DNA of 48,664 nucleotides. Origin: an uncultured Dermabacteraceae bacterium. GTDB taxonomy: Bacteria; Actinomycetota; Actinomycetes; Actinomycetales; Dermabacteraceae. The position numbers and the translations under genes were made by a program. Under the pieces are notes generated by a model. It searched no databases. It was not told the DNA's origin and saw nothing but the letters and a program-made list of their open reading frames with translations. The DNA is taken from NCBI GenBank assembly GCA_946223075.1, contig CAMILZ010000019.1:1-48664 (forward strand), given 5' to 3'. Shown piece by piece: positions 15,535 through 24,603 of the stretch; position 1 is the first letter of the stretch, and each line of letters starts with the position of its first letter.

Positions 15535-18500
15535 CTAGTGCAAGCACTGAGCCCCGAGCAGGGTCTTGAGGGACGCGAAGAGTGCCGGTGAAGGCGCAAC
15601 CGAAAGGCGCCGGTCCACGCGCATGAGGGTCGCTCGCCCCGGCTCCGTGAGGCGCAAACGCACCTCGCTGCCGCCGGGATTATCCTCGAGGATCCCTCGA
15701 AGCTGCTGGGCGATTTCGCTCGTCATGCGCGCATCCGGGAACGTGATCATGAGGGGACCGTCGGCCATTGCACCCGACGTGTCGAGCACACGCATCTCCT
15801 GCACGCGCATCTCTGGCGACCCCTTCGAGTTGTCCACGCGGCCCCGCATCGACACCACGAGGTCACCCGCGAGTTCAGTCGCGACCTGCTGATACGACTG
15901 CGGGAACATGAGGCAATCAATCGCGCCCTCGAGGTCCTCGACCGTGACGATCGCCCACGTGTCGCCCTTCTTCGTGATCTTGCGCTGGATGCTCGTGATG
16001 AGCCCCGCGATGGTCACCATGCCGAGTGATTCGGTGTCCTCGGCTTCCGCGAGCGCCGTGATCGAATGCGAGCTCGCTTGCGCGATCACGTGCTCGAGCC
16101 CCTGAAGCGGGTGATCGCTCACGTAAAGGCCGAGCATTTCGCGTTCAAACGAGAGCTTTTGCTTGCGGTCCCACTCGGGAAGCTCGGGCACCTGAATGGT
16201 GGCGGCGCTACCCGAGGCGTAATCGTCGCCGAACATGCCACCGCCGAACAGGTCGTCCTGCCCCTGGGCTTCCTTGCGCTTCACACCGACGATGCCATCG
16301 ACCGCGTCCTCGTGCACGAGCGCGAGCGAACGCCGGTTCTGGCCGAGCGAGTCGAACGCGCCGCCCTTGATGAGCGAATCGATCGTGCGCTTATTGCACA
16401 CCGAGAGCGGAACCTTGTCGAGGAAGTCCGTAAACGACGTAAACTCGCCCTTCTCCTCGCGGGTCTTGATGATCTCCTCGACGACGTGCGCGCCGACGTT
16501 TTGGATCGCCGAAAGCCCGAAGCGGATGTCGTCACCCACAGCGGCAAAGTTCATGAGCGAGGAATTCACATCGGGCGGAAGCACGGTGATGTGGCGGTGG
16601 CGGCAGTCGCCGAGGTACAGGCCCAGGCGATCGCGATTGTTCTGCGTTGAGGTGAGGAGCGCCGCCATGTACTCGGTCGGATAGTTCGCCTTGAGGAAGG
16701 CCGTCCAATACGACACAACGCCATACGCCGCCGAGTGCGACTTGTTGAACGCGTAGTCGGCGAACGGAAGGAGCACGTCCCACAGCGCCTGCACGGCCGC
16801 GTCGCTATAGCCGTGGTCGAGCATGCCCTGGCGGAAGCCCACGTACTGCTTATCGAGCTCGGCCTTCTTTTTCTTACCCATCGCGCGGCGCAAAATATCC
16901 GCCTGGCCAAGCGTGAAGCCCGCGACCTTCTGCGCGGTCTGCATGACCTGCTCCTGGTACACGATCACGCCGTAGGTCTCGGAGAGGATGTCGTGCAGCG
17001 GCTCCTCGAGCTCGGGATGGATCGGGGTGATCTCCTGGAGCCCGTTCTTCCTGAGCGCGTAGTTCGTGTGGGAATTCATGCCCATCGGGCCCGGGCGGTA
17101 CAGGGCCGACACGGCGCTAATATCGCCGAACTTATCGGGCTTCATCTGGCGAAGGAGCGAACGCATACCCGCGCCATCGAGCTGGAACACGCCGAGGGTA
17201 TCGCCACGCTGGAGAAGGTCGAACGTCGCCGGGTCGTCAAACCCAAGATGATCGAGGTCCGGGACCTCCTTGCCGTTGGCTTCGATGTTCTCGATCGCAT
17301 CGGAAATCACCGTGAGGTTGCGAAGACCCAGGAAGTCCATCTTGAGCAGACCGAGAGTTTCGCACGTCGGGTAATCGAACTGCGTGATGATTTGGCCATC
17401 GGAGGGGCGGCGCATCATCGGGATGATGTCGGTGAGGGTCTCGCTCGACATGATGACGGCGCACGCGTGCACGCCCCAGCCACGCGTAAGGCCTTCGACA
17501 CCCTGCGCGATATCCATAACGCGCTGCCACGAAGGATTCTCGCGATACTGACGACGGAAATCCTCCGCCTCTGCATATCGCTTATCGTTCTCGTCGAAGA
17601 TGCCCTTGAGCGTGATGTCTTTGCCCATCACCGCAGGCGGGAGGGCTTTCGTCATCTGATCGCCGAGCGCATACGGCTCGCCAAGCACGCGCGCCGAATC
17701 CTTGATCGAGTTTTTGGTCTTCATCACGCCGTACGTGATGACCTGCGCAACCTTGTCGTCGCCGTAACGCTCGGTCACGTACTCGAGTACCTCGCCGCGG
17801 CGGCGATCGTCGAAGTCCACATCGAAGTCCGGCATCGACACGCGGTCCGGGTTGAGGAATCGTTCGAACAGAAGGCCGTGCGGGAGCGGGTCCAGATCGG
17901 TAATGCGCATCGCGTACGCGACCATCGAGCCTGCACCCGAGCCACGGCCCGGCCCCACGCGAATCCCGTGCTCCTTCGCCCAGCGAATGAAGTCGGACAC
18001 GACGAGGAAGTAACCCGGGAAACCCATGCGCGTAATGATCCCGACCTCGTAATCGGCCCTCTCCTGGACCTCGTCGGGAATCCCGCTCGGGTAACGCTCG
18101 TGAAGACCCCTCTGGACTTCCTTGATAAACCACGAATGCTCATCTTCGCCCGCGGGCACCGGGAAGCGCGGCATGTAGTTCGCGCCCTCCGCGGTCGTCG
18201 TGAACTGCACGTCGCACATCTCCGCGACCTTGAGCGTGTTGTCGCAGGCCTCGGGAAGTTCGCGGAAAAGCTCGCGCATTTCGCGGGCGCTCTTGAGGTA
18301 GTAGCCCGAACCGTCGAACTTAAAACGCCCCGGGGTATCGAACGTCGAACCCGAGTTGATGCACAAGAGCGCGTCCTGGATCTTCGCATCGTCCTCGTAG
18401 ACGTAGTGAAGGTCGTTCGTCGCCAGAAGAGGGGCGCCGATCGTCTTTGACAGTTCGATCAGGTCCTTCGTGACGCGCCGCTCGAGCTCGAGGCCGTGGT

Positions 18501-19086
18501 CCATGAGCTCGACAAAGTAGTTCTCCTTGCCGAACATGTCCTGGTATTCGCCTGCGGCTTTGACAGCTTCGTCCCACTGCCCAAGGCGAATGCGGGTTTG
18601 GATCTCGCCCGATGGGCAGCCCGTCGAGGCGATGAGACCATCGGAATACTTCGAGAGAATCTCGCGGTCCATGCGGGGCCATTTGCCCATCTGGCCATCG
18701 AGCGAGGCAAAGCTCGCAAGGCGGAAGAGGTTGTGCATGCCCGCCGTGGAGCGGCTCAAAAGCGTGAGGTGCGTGTACGCGCCACGCGCCGAGACGTCAT
18801 CGCCAGCATCCTGCTGCGCCTTCGTGCCCCACTGCACGCGCGAACGGTCATGGCGGCTCGTCCCCGGCGTCACGTACGCTTCCACACCGATGATCGGCTT
18901 CACGCCCGCGGCAACGGCGTTCTTGTAGAACTCATAGGCGCCAAAAACATAGCCGTGATCGGTAATCGCCACGGCCTTCTGCCCGGCCTCAGCGGCGGCG
19001 TTCACAAGTTTGCTGATCTTCGACGCGCCATCGAGCATCGAATAGTCGGTGTGGACGTGAAGGTGAACGAAATCCTCTGAAGCCAT
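15535..19086 (-). CDS. dnaE: DNA polymerase III alpha subunit
   Basis: The replicative polymerase subunit, 1183 residues, the usual DnaE1 length. The PHP domain opens with HLHVHTDYSMLDG; the C-family palm has PDFDVDFDD with acidic residues Asp420 and Asp422; the beta-clamp-proximal and OB-fold region (TIAGLITSIQRKITKKGDTWAIVTVEDLEG) lies near residue 990. It extends primers at the chromosomal fork. ATG at 19086 is preferred to a GTG two codons upstream because the family begins MASEDFVHLHVHT. No Shine-Dalgarno is present, and a TAAAAT -10-like element 7 nt before the ATG suggests a leaderless transcript. It lies 78 bp after rluD, so it could also be read from the long upstream operon. Confidence 0.97.
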   Translation of the reverse strand: MASEDFVHLHVHTDYSMLDGASKISKLVNAAAEAGQKAVAITDHGYVFGAYEFYKNAVAAGVKPIIGVEAYVTPGTSRHDRSRVQWGTKAQQDAGDDVSARGAYTHLTLLSRSTAGMHNLFRLASFASLDGQMGKWPRMDREILSKYSDGLIASTGCPSGEIQTRIRLGQWDEAVKAAGEYQDMFGKENYFVELMDHGLELERRVTKDLIELSKTIGAPLLATNDLHYVYEDDAKIQDALLCINSGSTFDTPGRFKFDGSGYYLKSAREMRELFRELPEACDNTLKVAEMCDVQFTTTAEGANYMPRFPVPAGEDEHSWFIKEVQRGLHERYPSGIPDEVQERADYEVGIITRMGFPGYFLVVSDFIRWAKEHGIRVGPGRGSGAGSMVAYAMRITDLDPLPHGLLFERFLNPDRVSMPDFDVDFDDRRRGEVLEYVTERYGDDKVAQVITYGVMKTKNSIKDSARVLGEPYALGDQMTKALPPAVMGKDITLKGIFDENDKRYAEAEDFRRQYRENPSWQRVMDIAQGVEGLTRGWGVHACAVIMSSETLTDIIPMMRRPSDGQIITQFDYPTCETLGLLKMDFLGLRNLTVISDAIENIEANGKEVPDLDHLGFDDPATFDLLQRGDTLGVFQLDGAGMRSLLRQMKPDKFGDISAVSALYRPGPMGMNSHTNYALRKNGLQEITPIHPELEEPLHDILSETYGVIVYQEQVMQTAQKVAGFTLGQADILRRAMGKKKKAELDKQYVGFRQGMLDHGYSDAAVQALWDVLLPFADYAFNKSHSAAYGVVSYWTAFLKANYPTEYMAALLTSTQNNRDRLGLYLGDCRHRHITVLPPDVNSSLMNFAAVGDDIRFGLSAIQNVGAHVVEEIIKTREEKGEFTSFTDFLDKVPLSVCNKRTIDSLIKGGAFDSLGQNRRSLALVHEDAVDGIVGVKRKEAQGQDDLFGGGMFGDDYASGSAATIQVPELPEWDRKQKLSFEREMLGLYVSDHPLQGLEHVIAQASSHSITALAEAEDTESLGMVTIAGLITSIQRKITKKGDTWAIVTVEDLEGAIDCLMFPQSYQQVATELAGDLVVSMRGRVDNSKGSPEMRVQEMRVLDTSGAMADGPLMITFPDARMTSEIAQQLRGILEDNPGGSEVRLRLTEPGRATLMRVDRRLSVAPSPALFASLKTLLGAQCLH

Positions 19087-19093
19087 GCCCACG

Positions 19094-19099
19094 ATTTTA
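19094..19099 (-). promoter_or_regulatory. Candidate -10 for leaderless dnaE transcription
   Basis: TAAAAT on the minus strand ends 7 nt before the dnaE ATG, the spacing at which transcription starts on the initiator codon. The absence of a ribosome binding site fits. No recognisable -35 is present. Confidence 0.4.
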
Positions 19100-19164
19100 G
19101 TGCGCCGGGGGGCGAGAGGAGGGCTTCAGAAACTCCGCGGGTGAGAGGAACGACGAGGACGCGA

Positions 19165-20091
19165 TTAACCGGCGCGAAGCACCTCGAGCGCGTGCTCGAG
19201 ATCCGCGGGATACGGCGCCTCGAATTCCACGCGGGTGTGGCGCGTGGGGTGCTCAAACGCGAGGGCGCGCGCATGCAGCCACTGCCGAATGAGGCCAAGC
19301 CGCTCGGCAAGTTTCGGATCGGAACCGTACTGCGGATCCCCCACGAGCGGATGCCCCGCGGCGCTCATGTGCACGCGAATTTGATGAGTGCGGCCGGTCT
19401 CGAGCTTGATGTCGAGAAGGGAAGCTCCCGGGAACATCTCGATCACGTCGTAGTGAGTGATCGAGGGCTTGCCGCTCGCCATGACCGCGAACTTGTAGTC
19501 GTGCTTCTGGCTGCGGCCGATCGGCGCGTCGATCGTGCCCTTCATGTTTTGGAAGTGGCCCTGGGCGAGCGCGTGATAGCGCTTGTCCACGAGCCGGTTG
19601 CGAAACGCATTCTTGAGGACCGAATACGCGACCTCGCTTTTGGCGACGACCATGAGACCGCTCGTGCCAACGTCGAGCCTCGAGACAATTCCGCGGCGCT
19701 CTTGCGCTCCGCTCGTCGTAATTGCGACTCCTGCGCCGAGGAGGCCGCCGAGAACCGTGGGGCCATCCCAACCGACGCTCGGGTGCGCGGCAACGCCCAC
19801 GGGTTTGTTGACGACGACGATGTCGGCATCCTCGAAAACGATGTCCATGCCGTCGACTTCCTCGGGCGCGACATCGGCGATGTCGCGGACTTCGGGGAGT
19901 GTCACGGCGAGCTGTTGCCCTTCGCTTACGCGCTCGGACCGTGCGGGAACCTCGCCGTCAACGAGGGCATTGCCCGCTTGTACGAGCTCCGCGGCCTTCG
20001 TGCGTGAAAGCCCAAGCAGACGCGAGAGCGCAACATCGACCCGCTCCCCCTCGAGGCCTTCGGGTACGAAGAAAAGCCGCTCACTGCTCAC
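19165..20091 (-). CDS. RluA/RluD-family 23S rRNA pseudouridine synthase
   Basis: The 308-residue enzyme has an N-terminal S4 RNA-binding domain (RVDVALSRLLGLSRTKAAELVQAG, about residues 17-66) and the RluA catalytic domain with VSRLDVGTSG, where Asp140 attacks the uridine. GRTHQIRVHMSAAGHPLVGDPQYG is the second family hallmark. RluD-group enzymes modify the helix 69 loop of 23S rRNA; the exact sites cannot be deduced from sequence alone. The GTG start overlaps the lspA stop as GTGA, so translation is probably coupled. The lspA-rluD pair is conserved across Gram-positive bacteria. Confidence 0.92.
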   Translation of the reverse strand: MSSERLFFVPEGLEGERVDVALSRLLGLSRTKAAELVQAGNALVDGEVPARSERVSEGQQLAVTLPEVRDIADVAPEEVDGMDIVFEDADIVVVNKPVGVAAHPSVGWDGPTVLGGLLGAGVAITTSGAQERRGIVSRLDVGTSGLMVVAKSEVAYSVLKNAFRNRLVDKRYHALAQGHFQNMKGTIDAPIGRSQKHDYKFAVMASGKPSITHYDVIEMFPGASLLDIKLETGRTHQIRVHMSAAGHPLVGDPQYGSDPKLAERLGLIRQWLHARALAFEHPTRHTRVEFEAPYPADLEHALEVLRAG

Positions 20092-20645
20092 GCGCGAACC
20101 TCACTCTTGTCGCGAGGATCAAGCGGAGCATTGACGAGAGTCAGAACCACGAGCAACACGGCACCGGTGGTGACGGCGATGTCGGCGACGTTAAAGATGG
20201 GCCAGTGTGGGAGTTCAAGAAAGTCCACCACGTGGCCCGTGAGGGGCCCCGGCGCACGGAAAAGACGGTCGACGATATTGCCGAGCGCCCCTCCCAGCAG
20301 AAGCGCGAGCGAGACCATCCACGCGTACGAGCGCACCGAGCGCACGAGGACAACGATCACGGCAATCGCGATGCCGATTTGCACACCCGTGATGATCGGC
20401 GTGATCGAACCGCCCAAGCCGAACGCGGCGCCCGAGTTGTAAATGAGGCGAAGCTGTAAAACGTCGCCAATGAGCGGCTTGGGCACATTGTGGTCAAGCG
20501 TGTTCTCCGCCCACACCTTCGAAAGCTGGTCGAGCACGAAAACAATCGCGGCGATGCCGAAAGCCGCGACGAGTGTGGAACGGGCGGAAGCGCCGGCCGC
20601 ACGTGCGGATCCGGCGCTTCCGTTCATGGTGGTGCTTTCGCTCAC
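20088..20645 (-). CDS. lspA: Lipoprotein signal peptidase (signal peptidase II)
   Basis: The 185-residue aspartic protease of the membrane cleaves the signal peptides of lipid-modified prolipoproteins, such as the siderophore-binding protein at 7021. Four transmembrane helices are visible. The catalytic Asp pair is Asp126 in GNIVDR and Asp155 in FNVADIAV, with the conserved NSGAAFG (70-76) between helices. About 22 extra polar residues precede the first helix; GTG at 20645 overlaps the divIVA stop as GTGA, while ATG seven codons in (Met7) is an alternative start. Confidence 0.95.
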   Translation of the reverse strand: MSESTTMNGSAGSARAAGASARSTLVAAFGIAAIVFVLDQLSKVWAENTLDHNVPKPLIGDVLQLRLIYNSGAAFGLGGSITPIITGVQIGIAIAVIVVLVRSVRSYAWMVSLALLLGGALGNIVDRLFRAPGPLTGHVVDFLELPHWPIFNVADIAVTTGAVLLVVLTLVNAPLDPRDKSEVRA

Positions 20646-21319
20646 AGGCCGTAGTTCGCGGCCTTTTCCTGGCTTTCGCCAGTGTCAAGATCGCGAAGCT
20701 GGTTCTCGAGGTAGTTGCGCAGGCGAGTGCGGTAGTCGCGCTCGAAGGTGCGCAGCGACTCGATTTCCTTCTCGAGGTCGCTCTTCTGGTTCTCGAGGCG
20801 CTCGAGCGTGGTGCGCGAGGTCTCGTTCGCCTCGTTGATGATGCGCTCGTGCTCGGCGGTACCTTCGCTGATGAGGCGGTCGCGCTCGGCCTGACCGTTC
20901 GCGACGTGCTCGTCGTGGAGACGCTGCGCGAGCGTGATGAGCTCGGAGGCGGAATCGGTCTCGCCAACGCGAGTGGCGCCAGCGGCCGCCGGTGCGACGG
21001 GTGCAGCGGCAGCGACGGCGGTCTCAGTCTCGGGCTCGACCTCGGGGGCCTCAGCCTTGTCAGCGGGAGCTTCAGTTCCGACGGTTGCCGGAGCACCATC
21101 GCCTTCGCCACCCTGGCCCGCGCGGGCCTCGAGCTCGGCAACGCGGCTCTGAGCTTCCTCGAGTTCGCGCTTCAGGCGGTCGTTTTCCTCGATGAGCTCG
21201 CGAAGGCGGGGAATGACGTCGTCGTCGAGGTACTTGTCGACCTCGTCCATGTCGTAGCCCTCGGTGAAGCGCACGGGTGTGAAGCGCTTGTCTTCGAGAT
21301 CCTTTGGCATAAGAGCCAT
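20642..21319 (-). CDS. divIVA: DivIVA/Wag31 polar growth coiled-coil protein
   Basis: The 225-residue protein has the DivIVA membrane-binding N-terminus (LEDKRFTPVRFTEGYDMDEVDKYLDD, written here only as the region at residues 6-31), a first coiled coil to about residue 65, an Ala/Glu/Pro-rich linker, and a second long coiled coil to the end. It marks negatively curved membrane at poles and septa and recruits the cell-wall elongation machinery in actinobacteria. ATG at 21319 has AGAGGTGG upstream and gives the family N-terminus. The next genes, lspA and rluD, follow with 4-bp overlaps. A strong hairpin separates it from yggT upstream. Confidence 0.94.
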   Translation of the reverse strand: MALMPKDLEDKRFTPVRFTEGYDMDEVDKYLDDDVIPRLRELIEENDRLKRELEEAQSRVAELEARAGQGGEGDGAPATVGTEAPADKAEAPEVEPETETAVAAAAPVAPAAAGATRVGETDSASELITLAQRLHDEHVANGQAERDRLISEGTAEHERIINEANETSRTTLERLENQKSDLEKEIESLRTFERDYRTRLRNYLENQLRDLDTGESQEKAANYGL

Positions 21320-21413
21320 GGGTTCCACCTCTTGTCGTTTGAACAGATGATGACTATTTAACTTTACCTGAGACCACGGGTGCACCCTGAATGCATGTGC
21401 CGCTTGTCAAAGC

Positions 21414-21449
21414 CGTGAAGGCGCGGCCCGAAAAGGCCGCGCCTTCACG
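21414..21449. repeat. Perfect 15-bp stem hairpin between yggT and divIVA
   Basis: CGTGAAGGCGCGGCC and its exact complement flank a 6-nt CGAAAA loop. It lies 5 bp after the yggT stop and about 95 bp before the divIVA start. No T-tract follows on the minus strand, so it may be a partial terminator, an mRNA-stabilising 3' end for the upstream transcript, or both. Confidence 0.7.
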
Positions 21450-21454
21450 CGCTC

Positions 21455-21745
21455 TCAAATCACGAAGGGAGCAACAAGCATCGAGATGAGCGAACACGCA
21501 AAAAAGATGATGAGCACGCTGACATCGAGCGCAACACCACCGAGCCTGAGCGGCGGAACCACGGAACGCAGTGCCTTCACCGGCGGATCCGTCACCGTGT
21601 ACACGGCTTCGCACGCGACAAGCACAAGACCCTGCGGCGAAAAGGTGCGCGCGTAGGACTGGATCATCTCGATCCCGATCCTCACCAGGAGGAGAATCGA
21701 GAAGAGATATGCCACGAGATAGACGAGCGAGGCGAGGATCTGCAT
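21455..21745 (-). CDS. yggT: YggT family membrane protein
   Basis: A 96-residue membrane protein with two main hydrophobic hairpins, an N-terminal LASLVYLVAYLFSILLLVRI and a C-terminal ALDVSVLIIFFACSLISML. The cytoplasmic loop TDPPVKALRSVVPPLRLGG matches the YggT signature (DPxxxxxRxxxPxxGG type). Role is unclear; the gene is nearly always in the sepF-divIVA interval of Gram-positive dcw clusters, suggesting a part in septal or polar membrane organisation. It starts 2 bp after sepF. Confidence 0.9.
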   Translation of the reverse strand: MQILASLVYLVAYLFSILLLVRIGIEMIQSYARTFSPQGLVLVACEAVYTVTDPPVKALRSVVPPLRLGGVALDVSVLIIFFACSLISMLVAPFVI

Positions 21746-21747
21746 GC

Positions 21748-22230
21748 TCAGCTCTGGTTGTAGAAGGTCCCCTCGTCGGTGCGGGACTCGCCCTCAACCT
21801 CGATGAACTCCGGGGACAGGAGGAAGACCTTGGTGGTCACGCGCTCGATCGTGCCGCGAAGGCCGAACACGAGGCCCGCCGAGAAGTCGACCATGCGCTT
21901 GGCATCGGCTTCGCTCATATCGGAGAGGTTGAGGATGACGGGAACGCCATCGCGGAACGACTCACCGATGCTCTTCGCGTCGTTGTAGGAGCGCGGGTGG
22001 ATCGTTGTGATGCGCTGCATGCTCTCCGGCGCGGCCGGCGCGATCGAGACGCCATTGGAATGCGGGCGAAGCGGGGTCACGTTGGCCTCCTGAGCCTTGG
22101 GCTCCACGGTGCGCTCCGGGACGCGCGTCGTTTGCGTGTCCTCGGCCGCGTAGCCCTGAGGGTCGTCGTAATAAGTATCGTATTCTTCGGCGAATCCAGT
22201 CTTCGCCATCAGCTTGCGCAAAGCGCCCAT
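21748..22230 (-). CDS. sepF: SepF, FtsZ membrane anchor
   Basis: The 160-residue protein has a membrane-binding amphipathic N-terminus (MGALRKLMAKTGF), an acidic Tyr-rich linker, and the SepF core from about residue 65: TTIHPRSYNDAKSIGESFRDGVPVILN, then ADAKRMVDFSAGLVFGLRG. SepF polymerises into rings, binds the FtsZ tail and tethers it to the membrane, which is essential where ftsA is absent, as here. ATG at 22230 is supported by GGGAGAA 6 nt upstream. The 138-bp gap to pgeF suggests a promoter of its own, though none is clear by eye. Confidence 0.95.
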   Translation of the reverse strand: MGALRKLMAKTGFAEEYDTYYDDPQGYAAEDTQTTRVPERTVEPKAQEANVTPLRPHSNGVSIAPAAPESMQRITTIHPRSYNDAKSIGESFRDGVPVILNLSDMSEADAKRMVDFSAGLVFGLRGTIERVTTKVFLLSPEFIEVEGESRTDEGTFYNQS

Positions 22231-22368
22231 CGAAATTCTCCCTATAAAGAAGCCGGTTGTTTGCCCCTGGGGAAGCACGGGAGTGCGGGGTCTTTTACGA
22301 AACTACCGCAGCGAACCTGGGCGCCCCGGAATTTCCGCGCGTGTCGCAGGGTGCGCTACGCACCATTC

Positions 22369-23103
22369 TTAAACTGCGCCCGATCGCCGCGCGATCACAC
22401 CCGCGAATCTCCCCGTATGTGGGTCGCGCCGATAGGAGAAGAGGTCGTTGGACTCGAGGGTGCAGCGGTCGATGACGTCGATGCACTCGCGCTGAAGGCC
22501 CACCGCCTGAAGCTCGACAACCGCACCCGCGGGAAGGTCGAGAGCGGGAGTGCCCCAGGACGTGCGCGAGGCCAGCGCCGGTTGCCGCTCGACCGATTCG
22601 CGCGCCATCTGCTCAGGCACCTCATAGCACTTCCCGCACACCGAGGGCCCAACAACTGCGCGAATGTTCTGTGGCGAGGCACCGAGGCTCACCATCGCGT
22701 CAACCGTGGCGCCCAGCACCCCGTCAAGGAGGCCGCGTCGGCCGGCATGGGCCGCGCCGATCACACCGTTTGAGCGCTCGGCAAGAAGCACGGGAACACA
22801 ATCGGCCACCATGATGGCGAGGGCGACGTCGGGCACACGCGTCACGAGCGCATCCGCCACGCGCGCATGCTCTCGCATCTCGCGCGCCTCAGCAGGGGTA
22901 TTGATGATGGCGACATCGGCGGAATGCACTTGCTCAACGAAGACGAGCGGAACACCGAGCCCTCGCTCAACGGTCTCGCGACGCTTTCGAACTTCGCGAG
23001 GGTCATCGCCCACGTGAAGCGCGAGGTTCCCCTCGGCGACTCCCGTGAAAAGGGCGCGGGCCCCCGAAAAATCGAGGGCCCGCGCCGAAAGTTCGCTGCT
23101 CAT
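22369..23103 (-). CDS. pgeF: PgeF/YfiH multicopper-oxidase-like peptidoglycan editing factor
   Basis: The 244-residue protein carries the YfiH metal triad: His60 in VEQVHSAD, Cys102 in ADCVPVL and His119 in AAHAGRRG. Family members have purine nucleoside phosphorylase or laccase-like activity in vitro, and E. coli YfiH edits cytoplasmic muropeptide precursors by removing wrongly incorporated L-serine. The position 3 bp after ftsZ is standard in actinobacteria. A 6-bp hairpin GGTGCG-TAG-CGCACC follows the gene without a T-tract. The PLP-binding gene yggS, usually found next, is absent. Confidence 0.88.
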   Translation of the reverse strand: MSSELSARALDFSGARALFTGVAEGNLALHVGDDPREVRKRRETVERGLGVPLVFVEQVHSADVAIINTPAEAREMREHARVADALVTRVPDVALAIMVADCVPVLLAERSNGVIGAAHAGRRGLLDGVLGATVDAMVSLGASPQNIRAVVGPSVCGKCYEVPEQMARESVERQPALASRTSWGTPALDLPAGAVVELQAVGLQRECIDVIDRCTLESNDLFSYRRDPHTGRFAGVIARRSGAV

Positions 23104-23106
23104 GGT

Positions 23107-24396
23107 TCAGCGAAGGAACTGGGGGATATCGAGATCGTCGTCCGGATTCGAATCCTGCTTGATCGTGGGAACGTTCGGCACCTGCGGGCGCTCGACCTGC
23201 ACGGCACCTTCGGCCTCAGCCGGATCCGGCTCAGAAGCCGGCGCCTGTTCGGTTTGCGCCTGCGGCGAGCGCGCCGGAATATAGCCCTGCCCCTGCGCGG
23301 GAGCCGAGACCCATTCGCGGCTCGAGGCCTGCCGCTCCTGCTGCGCGGGTACCGTACTCGAGGGTTGCGCCGGCGTCTGCTGCTTGTGCGCCTCTTCCTC
23401 GGCGCGCTCTGGTTTGGGATCGAAGCCCGCGGCAATGACGGTGACGCGCACCTCGTCACCCAGGGCGTCGTCAATAGCGGTACCGAAGATGATGTTCGCA
23501 CTCGGGTGTGCAGCCTCTTGGATGAGGCGTGCGGCATCGGACACCTCAACAAGGCCGAGGTCGCTGCCGCCCTGCACCGAAAGAAGAACACCGTAGGCGC
23601 CGTCAATCGAGGCCTCGAGAAGCGGGCTCGAGACCGCGCGTTCCGCGGCCTCGAGGGCGCGGTCATCGCCACTCGCCGTGCCGATACCCATGAGAGCGGT
23701 ACCGGCATCCTTCATGACGCTCTTGACGTCCGCGAAGTCGAGGTTGATGAGACCCGGGGTGGTGATGAGGTCGGTGATGCCCTGAACACCCTGGAGAAGC
23801 ACCTGATCGGCGAGCTTGAAGGCGTCGATCATCGAAACCTTGACGTCGGCAAGTTGGAGCAGCTTGTCGTTCGGAATCGTGATGAGGGTATCGACCTCGG
23901 CCTGGAGGGCATCGATGCCCGAATCAGCCTGGGTCGAGCGGCGACGGCCTTCAAACGTGAACGGGCGGGTCACGACGCCGATGGTCAGCGCGCCGAGCGA
24001 ACGGGCGATCTTCGCGACGACGGGCGCACCGCCCGTGCCTGTGCCGCCACCCTCGCCTGCGGTCACGAACACCATGTCGGCGCCTTCGAGCGCCTCGGAG
24101 ATTTCGTCGGTGTGGTCCTCTGCGGCCTTGCGGCCCACCTCCGGGTCCGCGCCAGCGCCGAGGCCGCGAGTGAGCTCCTTGCCGACATCGAGTTTCACAT
24201 CGGCATCAGACATGAGCAGCGCCTGGGCATCGGTGTTAATGGCAATGAACTCGACGCCCTTGAGCCCGGATTCGATCATCCGGTTCACGGCGTTGACGCC
24301 GCCGCCGCCGACACCGACGACCTTAATGACTGCGAGGTAGTTCTGCGATCCGTCCACGTGGATGTCCTTGCTTTCGTTGCTCCAGCTCCACCCCAT
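23107..24396 (-). CDS. ftsZ: Cell division GTPase FtsZ
   Basis: The tubulin-like GTPase of 429 residues polymerises into the division ring. The tubulin signature GGGTGTG is at 116-122 and the N-terminal nucleotide loop VVGVGGGGVNAVNRM at 27-40. The C-terminal linker (about 330-415) is Pro/Gln/Ala-rich and ends in the conserved tail DDLDIPQFLR that SepF and others bind. ATG at 24396 is preferred to the adjoining GTG (24399). The 207-bp gap upstream is the largest within the dcw genes after mraZ and probably contains ftsZ promoters; no clear -35/-10 pair stands out. Confidence 0.98.
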   Translation of the reverse strand: MGWSWSNESKDIHVDGSQNYLAVIKVVGVGGGGVNAVNRMIESGLKGVEFIAINTDAQALLMSDADVKLDVGKELTRGLGAGADPEVGRKAAEDHTDEISEALEGADMVFVTAGEGGGTGTGGAPVVAKIARSLGALTIGVVTRPFTFEGRRRSTQADSGIDALQAEVDTLITIPNDKLLQLADVKVSMIDAFKLADQVLLQGVQGITDLITTPGLINLDFADVKSVMKDAGTALMGIGTASGDDRALEAAERAVSSPLLEASIDGAYGVLLSVQGGSDLGLVEVSDAARLIQEAAHPSANIIFGTAIDDALGDEVRVTVIAAGFDPKPERAEEEAHKQQTPAQPSSTVPAQQERQASSREWVSAPAQGQGYIPARSPQAQTEQAPASEPDPAEAEGAVQVERPQVPNVPTIKQDSNPDDDLDIPQFLR

Positions 24397-24603
24397 CACC
24401 CTGCCTAGTGCGCCTCCCGCGACCGGCGCGGATAGGACAGAAGAGACATGGGGAGTAAGCGCATTTGTCTCATAGTCGACGCTATTGCCTGACTGGCGTC
24501 TAGGGCAACATTGTCGAGCGCGTGTCTTACACGAATGTCATTTTCTCGTCACAGCCTCCACGGAACGTGGGAGCGGGACGTCCAATCGCCCCGCACGCCC
24601 CGG

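Noticed and set aside
23141..23160. GGATTCGAATCC resembling a tRNA T-loop
   Set aside because: It lies inside the ftsZ coding sequence (QDSNPD near the C-terminus) and no cloverleaf can be built around it.
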